Positions 5,617 through 9,769 of a stretch of DNA of 9,769 nt are shown here, piece by piece. The DNA comes from Desulfobacterales bacterium. GTDB taxonomy: Bacteria; Desulfobacterota; DSM-4660; Desulfatiglandales; B25-G16. The DNA lies in NCBI GenBank assembly GCA_013375385.1, contig JABXJY010000011.1, positions 1 through 9,769 of the forward strand, in the 5' to 3' direction. Positions within the stretch are counted from its first letter, which is position 1, and each line of letters starts with the position of its first letter. The notes below the pieces were generated by a model that was not told the DNA's origin, did no database searches, and worked only from the letters and a program-made list of their open reading frames with translations. The translations under genes were made by a program, and so were the position numbers.

Positions 5617-7521
5617 TTACGAGGGCTCGTTATCTTGTGTAGATCCTTTTTCCTCTGCTTCTGTATCAACTGCATTGATTGTCTGCGTGCCTTGCGTCTC
5701 TGAACTATCTTCCCCTTTCTTGAGGTTTAGGGGACCATTGGACTCTATCTTCTCCTTGATAAGCATCCCAAAATCAGAGGTGACCTCTTCTTTCATGCTC
5801 TCCCTGTAATTGTCATATATCTCTTTGAACTCCTTTTCTTGGAGTTTTCTCAGGGAAAGAGCAATCTTTTTCTCCTCCTTGGAAACATTTACTACCAAGG
5901 CTTGAATAACATCATCGATCTGGAACTTGCCAAGAGGGGACTTGGATTTGCCTTTGCTTATTTCTGATGAATGAATGAGGCCCTCTATCCCTTCCTCTAA
6001 CTCTACAAATATGCCAAAATCGGTTATATTGGTCACCTTCCCGGTAACCTTTGTGCCAACCTTGTATTTTTCAGGAATCTCCTCCCAGGGGTTCTTAGTT
6101 AATTGCTTTATGCCCAATGAGAAGCGTTCGTTATCCTTATCTATAGCCATGACCTTTGCCTGTACTTCATCCCCCTTCTTATAGAGCTCAGATGGATGTT
6201 TAATCTTTTTTGTCCACGAGATATCTGAGATATGAACAAGTCCGTCAATTTCCTCGTCTATGCCAATAAATAAACCAAAATCGGTAATATTCTTTATCCG
6301 ACCTTCAATGATGGTACCCACAGGATATTTTTCTTCAATCAAATCCCAAGGATTCGGTTTTATCTGTTTCATGCCCAGTGACACCCTTTTATTTTCGGTA
6401 TCCAGATTGAGCACTACCGCCTCAACCGTATCTCCGACGCTTACTATCTGGGAGGGGTGTTTGGCCTTCTTTGTCCAGGACATCTCTGATATATGAATCA
6501 AGGCTTCCACACCCTCCTCTATCTCTATAAATGCACCATAATCTGTGAGATTGACTACCTGCCCGGTGACTTTTGTGCCAACGGGGAATCTGTTAGGTGC
6601 ATCGATCCAGGGATCGGGCTTGAGTTGTTTGAGGCCCAGGGAAACTCTCTCCCTTTCCCTATCAAAACTAATGACCTTAACTGTTATCTCATCTCCTATC
6701 TTGTGCATCGAAGAAGGATGGGCAACCCTACCCCAGGACATGTCCGTTATGTGAAGAAGTCCGTCTATACCACCAAGGTCTACAAACAGGCCATAGTCAG
6801 TAATATTCTTGACTTTACCCTTTACTATTGATGATTCCTTTATAAGAGAGAGCGTCTTAGCCTTCTGTTTTAGCCTCTTGGCCTCAAGAAGAGCCCTTCG
6901 AGAGACAATGATATTATTTCGCCTCTTGTTATACTTTAGGATCTTTACTTCCATCACCTGGCCTACCAGGGAATCAAGATCCCTGATCGGGTGAAGATCA
7001 ATCTGGGAGCCAGGTAAAAATGCAGGAAGACCTATATCTACGGAAAGGCCTCCCTTAACCCTGGACATTACCTTTCCCTCAATGGTACCGTCATGGTTGT
7101 AAACATCCCTAATTTGATCCCATACCTTTATTTTTTTTGCCTTCTCCATGGAAAGGATTACAAGGCCCTCATCATCTTCTTTTCTTTCCAATACCACATC
7201 AACCTTATCTCCTGCCTTGGCTGTTACGTTACCATCTGAATCTTGGAACTCGTTAATGCGGATTACACCTTCTGATTTATAACCAATGTCTACCAACACA
7301 TATTCCTCATCGATCTTGATAATCTCTCCTGTAATAAGTTCTCCTTCCTGAACTTGCCTCAGGCTCTGTTCATACATCTCTTCTATTGAAGCTTCTTTCT
7401 TGCTCCTGTCACCATCAGAAGAACCAGGACTTTCTTCATCTCCAGCTTCTGTCTCTAATGCCAATGCTTTCTCCTTTGAATCCCCGGTTCCCTCTCTCGT
7501 TTCCTCTGTTTGTTCACCCAT
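5617..7521 (-). CDS. rpsA: 30S ribosomal protein S1 with six S1 domains
   Basis: 634-residue RNA-binding protein that helps the 30S subunit capture and unfold mRNA. Six S1 (OB-fold) repeats lie at about 59-126, 143-210, 231-298, 315-385, 401-471 and 488-558. Repeats 3-6 are the most alike, each with a form of NITDYGLFV and a GLLHITDMSW-like block followed by HPS. The first two are divergent, as is usual for the ribosome-binding part. E. coli S1 is 557 residues; the extra length is an acidic low-complexity N-terminus (~1-45) and an acidic tail (~559-634). The ATG at 7521 is chosen because GAGGAGGG (7539-7532) lies ten bases before it. A TTG start at 7560 would add 13 residues that contain this ribosome site. 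In related clusters ispH often lies between cmk and rpsA or fused to rpsA; here there is no trace of it. Confidence 0.96.
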   Translation of the reverse strand: MGEQTEETREGTGDSKEKALALETEAGDEESPGSSDGDRSKKEASIEEMYEQSLRQVQEGELITGEIIKIDEEYVLVDIGYKSEGVIRINEFQDSDGNVTAKAGDKVDVVLERKEDDEGLVILSMEKAKKIKVWDQIRDVYNHDGTIEGKVMSRVKGGLSVDIGLPAFLPGSQIDLHPIRDLDSLVGQVMEVKILKYNKRRNNIIVSRRALLEAKRLKQKAKTLSLIKESSIVKGKVKNITDYGLFVDLGGIDGLLHITDMSWGRVAHPSSMHKIGDEITVKVISFDRERERVSLGLKQLKPDPWIDAPNRFPVGTKVTGQVVNLTDYGAFIEIEEGVEALIHISEMSWTKKAKHPSQIVSVGDTVEAVVLNLDTENKRVSLGMKQIKPNPWDLIEEKYPVGTIIEGRIKNITDFGLFIGIDEEIDGLVHISDISWTKKIKHPSELYKKGDEVQAKVMAIDKDNERFSLGIKQLTKNPWEEIPEKYKVGTKVTGKVTNITDFGIFVELEEGIEGLIHSSEISKGKSKSPLGKFQIDDVIQALVVNVSKEEKKIALSLRKLQEKEFKEIYDNYRESMKEEVTSDFGMLIKEKIESNGPLNLKKGEDSSETQGTQTINAVDTEAEEKGSTQDNEPS

Positions 7522-7531
7522 TAACCTATAA

Positions 7532-7539
7532 CCCTCCTC
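7532..7539 (-). promoter_or_regulatory. Shine-Dalgarno site that sets the rpsA start
   Basis: GAGGAGGG on the minus strand ends ten bases before the ATG at 7521. It is the strongest ribosome site in the window, fitting for an abundant ribosomal protein. It argues against the longer TTG-started reading from 7560. Confidence 0.75.
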
Positions 7540-7574
7540 ATAAAGAGATTCTTGTACCAAGACTACGAGATTTT

Positions 7575-7603
7575 CCTATAACAGAATTGTCAATAGAATT
7601 CAA
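7575..7603 (-). promoter_or_regulatory. Candidate sigma-70 promoter for rpsA
   Basis: On the minus strand TTGAAT (7603-7598) and TATAGG (7580-7575) are spaced by 17 bases, and TG lies one base before the -10 box (extended -10). Transcription would begin near 7568, giving a leader of about 47 bases with the ribosome site. The 196 bp gap after cmk is AT-rich and otherwise shows no gene, supporting an independent promoter here. Confidence 0.5.
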
Positions 7604-7717
7604 CAATTTATTTTTTATGCAAATTTTTGGCATTGTGACCATTCCTTCATCTGTTGCTCATTGTCACCTTATTTTTAAACACTTAATACAAAAGAACAGA
7701 AATTAGCATCTTTGTTG

Positions 7718-8425
7718 CTATTTGGTTGAACTAATTGAACGTTTCGGAATCCCTGTCCGCCGCCCTCTTTGCTTCATTTTCCTCATTATTCTTTCAACAA
7801 CCTGATGAGGATTCAATTGCGTAGTATCAATTATCTCTGCATCTTTGGCTGGCTTCAGTGGTGATAGGCGCCGATTCATATCCTGATAATCTCTCTCGAT
7901 GAGATCTTCCTTTACCTTTTTTCTCGAAATAGATTCTCCTTTTTCTTGCCTTTCTTGGAATCTCCGATCCACCCTTACCTCTAATGATGCATCAAGATAG
8001 AATTTGTGGTTAGCTTCTGGAAATACAACTGTTCCCATGTCTCGACCTTCTGCCACCAGTGAACCCTGAGACCCGATCTTTCTCTGAAGCCTGATCATTG
8101 CCTTCCTTACGATATCGAGTGCCGAGACATTGGATGCCATTAAATCCATAAGAGGCTCCCTGATAGCCTTAGTAACATCCTCATCTCCTATACAAATCTT
8201 CGTTGAATCACCTTTATGGATAAATTTTATGTCGAGGCTGGTACATCTTCTTGCTACCTCCTCTTTATTCTGCAACTCTGTACCGGCCCTCCAGATAGCA
8301 AGTCCAACAGCCCTGTACATTGCTCCTGTATCAAGATAATGATACCGGAGTCTTTTGGCCAGGAGGCGACCAACAGTGCTCTTTCCAGAGCCTGTCGGTC
8401 CATCTATGGTTATCACGTTACTCAA
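7718..8425 (-). CDS. cmk: Cytidylate kinase (CMP/dCMP kinase)
   Basis: 235-residue cytosolic enzyme that phosphorylates CMP and dCMP with ATP. The P-loop is GPTGSGKS (9-16). LDTGAMYRA (31-39) is the NMP-binding signature, EGRDMGTVVFP (126-136) binds CMP, and RDYQDMNRRLSPL (178-190) belongs to the lid and core region. AKDAEIIDTT (193-202) near the end is also typical. The length is slightly above the usual ~220-230 because of a basic tail (217-230). The start is TTG at 8425, one base after the hisC stop, with GGAG some 16 bases upstream inside hisC. A GTG at 8416 is the alternative. The arrangement suggests translational coupling to hisC. In many relatives aroA precedes cmk; here hisC takes that place. 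Confidence 0.95.
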   Translation of the reverse strand: MSNVITIDGPTGSGKSTVGRLLAKRLRYHYLDTGAMYRAVGLAIWRAGTELQNKEEVARRCTSLDIKFIHKGDSTKICIGDEDVTKAIREPLMDLMASNVSALDIVRKAMIRLQRKIGSQGSLVAEGRDMGTVVFPEANHKFYLDASLEVRVDRRFQERQEKGESISRKKVKEDLIERDYQDMNRRLSPLKPAKDAEIIDTTQLNPHQVVERIMRKMKQRGRRTGIPKRSISSTK

Positions 8426-8426
8426 T

Positions 8427-9515
8427 TTAAGAGAGGATCTTCTCCAGGGTGTTAATAAACCGTTTATTCTCTTCTGGGAGGCCTACATTTATCCTGATAT
8501 ACTCCTTCAATCCGAAGCTTTCCATGGATCTGACTATAACACCTTCCTTGAGCATGCGCCTGTATGTTTCTCCTGCACCGAGGGGTGTCTTGATCAGGAA
8601 AAAATTTGTCTGGGTAGTCACATACTCAAGACCCATCCGATCTAACCGGGAATACAGGAATTCAAGACCATCCCTTGTGAGGGTAAGTGTTTTTTCAACA
8701 AACTCATCATCATCAAGGGCTGCTAAGGCCCCGACCTGAGCCAGACAATTTGCATTAAAGGGCTGTCTGACAAGGTTCATGCCATCTGTTATCATCTCAG
8801 AGGCAAATCCATAACCAATCCTGAGTCCAGCTAATCCATAGGCCTTTGAGAACGTTCGCAGAACCACTAAGAGTGGATATGTGCCTAATAATTCTACTGC
8901 GCTTCCAATGTCCGGATCGGTGGCAAACTCAATGTAGGCCTCATCCAAGACAACAACCACATCTGAGGGAAGGGAATGTAAGAAACGGGAGATATCCTCC
9001 TTCTTGAGGGCCTTTCCTGTTGGGTTGTTCGGGTTACTAATAAAAATGATCTTGGTTCTGGGGGAAACTGCCTTACGGATAGCTGGCAAATCAATAGAGA
9101 AATTTGACAAGGGCACCGCAACTATTCTTCCCGCAAAACTTCCAACAGCCTTTTCATAGAGTAAGAAAGTAGGCAGAGGAAGGATAACCTCCTCATCAGG
9201 GGAAAGAAAAATGTGTACAACCAACTTTATTATCTCGTTTGATCCATTGCCTACAATAACCCTGTCCGTTGGCAATCCGAACTTCTTTGCCAGTTTCTGT
9301 CTCAAATAATAGCAACTGCCATCAGGGTACCTATGGATATTACTCAGATTTTCATTAATAGCCTTGATAGCTTTGGGTGAGGGGCCCAGGGGGTTTTCAT
9401 TTGAAGCCAGCTTTATAGAACCGACTATTCCTGATTCTCTCTCAAGTTCCTCTATCGGTTTACCTGGTGGATAAGGGGTCAGGTTTTCAATACATTGCCT
9501 CATTAGTCTTTTCAT
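8427..9515 (-). CDS. hisC: Histidinol-phosphate aminotransferase (class I/II, PLP-dependent)
   Basis: 362-residue cytosolic enzyme that interconverts imidazole acetol phosphate and histidinol phosphate with glutamate in histidine synthesis. Many relatives also accept aromatic amino acids. Family marks are ASNENPLGPSP (37-47), HRYPDGS (61-67), GNGSNEI (89-95), SNPNNPTG (160-167), DEAY (191-194) with D191 contacting the pyridine nitrogen, and PLP lysine K224 in TFSKAYGLAGLRIGYG (221-236). R341 in YIRINVG should hold the substrate carboxylate. The length is typical. The ATG at 9515 is supported by AGAGGA nine bases upstream and by the normal N-terminus. No other his gene is visible. In aromatic clusters next to cmk such an aminotransferase may serve phenylalanine/tyrosine synthesis, so its main substrate here is uncertain. 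Confidence 0.94.
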   Translation of the reverse strand: MKRLMRQCIENLTPYPPGKPIEELERESGIVGSIKLASNENPLGPSPKAIKAINENLSNIHRYPDGSCYYLRQKLAKKFGLPTDRVIVGNGSNEIIKLVVHIFLSPDEEVILPLPTFLLYEKAVGSFAGRIVAVPLSNFSIDLPAIRKAVSPRTKIIFISNPNNPTGKALKKEDISRFLHSLPSDVVVVLDEAYIEFATDPDIGSAVELLGTYPLLVVLRTFSKAYGLAGLRIGYGFASEMITDGMNLVRQPFNANCLAQVGALAALDDDEFVEKTLTLTRDGLEFLYSRLDRMGLEYVTTQTNFFLIKTPLGAGETYRRMLKEGVIVRSMESFGLKEYIRINVGLPEENKRFINTLEKILS

Positions 9516-9537
9516 GGCGAGTGTTCCTCTCTCACTT

Positions 9538-9566
9538 TTTATAAAGGAAACAGGAAGAAAAGTAAA
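9538..9566 (-). promoter_or_regulatory. Candidate sigma-70 promoter for hisC-cmk
   Basis: The minus strand shows TTTACT (9566-9561), a 17-base spacer and TATAAA (9543-9538). Transcription would begin near 9531, leaving a very short leader with the ribosome site AGAGGA (9530-9525) close to its 5' end. The -35 box touches the edge of the upstream repeat region. Confidence 0.5.
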
Positions 9567-9606
9567 CCCTGTTAGGCTTTCCGCAGGACACTATCCCCTG
9601 TGTTCA

Positions 9607-9645
9607 CCCCGTTAAACAGGGTTCCCACCGGGAAATTTAACGGGG
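9607..9645. repeat. Nested palindrome upstream of hisC
   Basis: The outer arms CCCCGTTAAA (9607-9616) and TTTAACGGGG (9636-9645) are perfect 10-bp inverses. Inside, TTCCC (9622-9626) and GGGAA (9630-9634) form a second stem with loop ACC. AACAGGGTT (9615-9623) can instead pair with AACCCTGTT (9565-9573), so alternative folds exist. No T-run follows on the minus strand. On the plus strand an A-run follows, which does not suit a terminator. It is probably a dispersed intergenic repeat. Confidence 0.6.
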
Positions 9646-9646
9646 C

Positions 9647-9688
9647 AAAAAACCTGCCCGCCATCGCTAGGCTCACGGCGTTAGCAGG
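9647..9688 (-). terminator. Probable intrinsic terminator of a gene beyond the right edge
   Basis: Read on the minus strand, CCTGC (9688-9684) pairs with GCAGG (9657-9653), and CGCC (9680-9677) pairs with GGCG (9662-9659). The hairpin is followed at once by six T (9652-9647). This would end a minus-strand transcript entering from the right and insulate the hisC promoter. The hairpin itself belongs to the CCTGCCCGCC repeat family also seen at 1254-1305. Confidence 0.55.
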
Positions 9689-9769
9689 TGGGGCGGATCA
9701 TCTAATTCCGATCATCTCCGTGCTTTCAGACCATGAACTCTAGCAGGGTAAACCTACCGAAAGGCTCGG
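9689..9769. other. Right-edge non-coding remainder upstream of hisC
   Basis: No gene start or convincing gene end can be seen here. GATCATCT occurs twice (9696-9703 and 9714-9721). CTAGCAGGGT (9740-9749) is nearly the inverse of ACCCTGTTAG (9566-9575). The minus-strand frames hold stops close to the edge, so a preceding gene most likely ends outside the window or within the last few bases. Confidence 0.3.

Noticed and set aside
6493..6831. Plus-strand open frame of 112 codons
   Set aside because: Shadow of the S1 repeats of rpsA on the other strand; it has no own protein features.
7522..7560. TTG start for rpsA that adds 13 residues
   Set aside because: The added segment contains the strong GAGGAGGG ribosome site for the ATG at 7521, so it is more likely leader.
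7588..7593. Perfect TTGACA on the minus strand before rpsA
   Set aside because: No acceptable -10 box lies 16-18 bases downstream; TTGAAT with TATAGG fits better.
7703..7720. TAGCA/TGCTA hairpin at the cmk stop as terminator
   Set aside because: The stem is only about five AT-rich pairs and includes the stop codon, and the T-rich run after it is broken.
9726..9767. End of an open frame entering from the right edge (minus strand, stop TGA at 9728-9726)
   Set aside because: Only 13 codons are visible, with no recognisable protein end, and the region overlaps a possible repeat.

Overview
The window looks like a chromosomal segment of a Gram-negative, AT-leaning bacterium. It carries a six-domain ribosomal protein S1, a single-domain inner-membrane SppA, a type IV prepilin peptidase and a sigma-54 type response regulator. 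The order hisC-cmk-rpsA-sppA recalls the aromatic/cmk/rpsA neighbourhood of Desulfobacterota (former Deltaproteobacteria) and Nitrospirota. That placement is inferred from gene order and protein character only; no search was run.

Right part (9515 down to 4635, minus strand): hisC, cmk, rpsA, sppA. hisC has a good promoter and Shine-Dalgarno site and lies behind a GC-rich hairpin plus T6 that looks like a terminator for a gene outside the window. cmk begins one base after the hisC stop, so the two are probably translationally coupled. rpsA has a candidate promoter of its own and probably carries sppA with it. Middle (4051-4638, plus strand): a YciO/YrdC/Sua5-family gene whose stop overlaps the stop of sppA by 4 bp. 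It diverges from a prepilin peptidase gene (3922-3167, minus) across a 128 bp region holding a perfect hairpin.

Left part (2915 down to 1, minus strand): a membrane sensor histidine kinase followed by an NtrC-like sigma-54 activator that runs off the left edge, forming a two-component pair. The 125 bp between them is almost filled by a GC-rich repeat with inverted ends. This repeat also supplies the last codons and the stop of the kinase gene. A related GC-rich motif recurs upstream of hisC, which suggests dispersed intergenic repeat families in this genome.

How the genes work together: hisC serves histidine and possibly aromatic amino acid synthesis. cmk and rpsA serve nucleotide metabolism and translation. 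sppA clears signal peptides from the membrane. The prepilin peptidase serves type IV pili or type II secretion, and the kinase/regulator pair controls unknown sigma-54 promoters. I see no CRISPR array, tRNA, rRNA, transposase, phage gene or defence cassette. The genes are conserved housekeeping types; what deserves attention is the intergenic repeat structure and a few motif variants.
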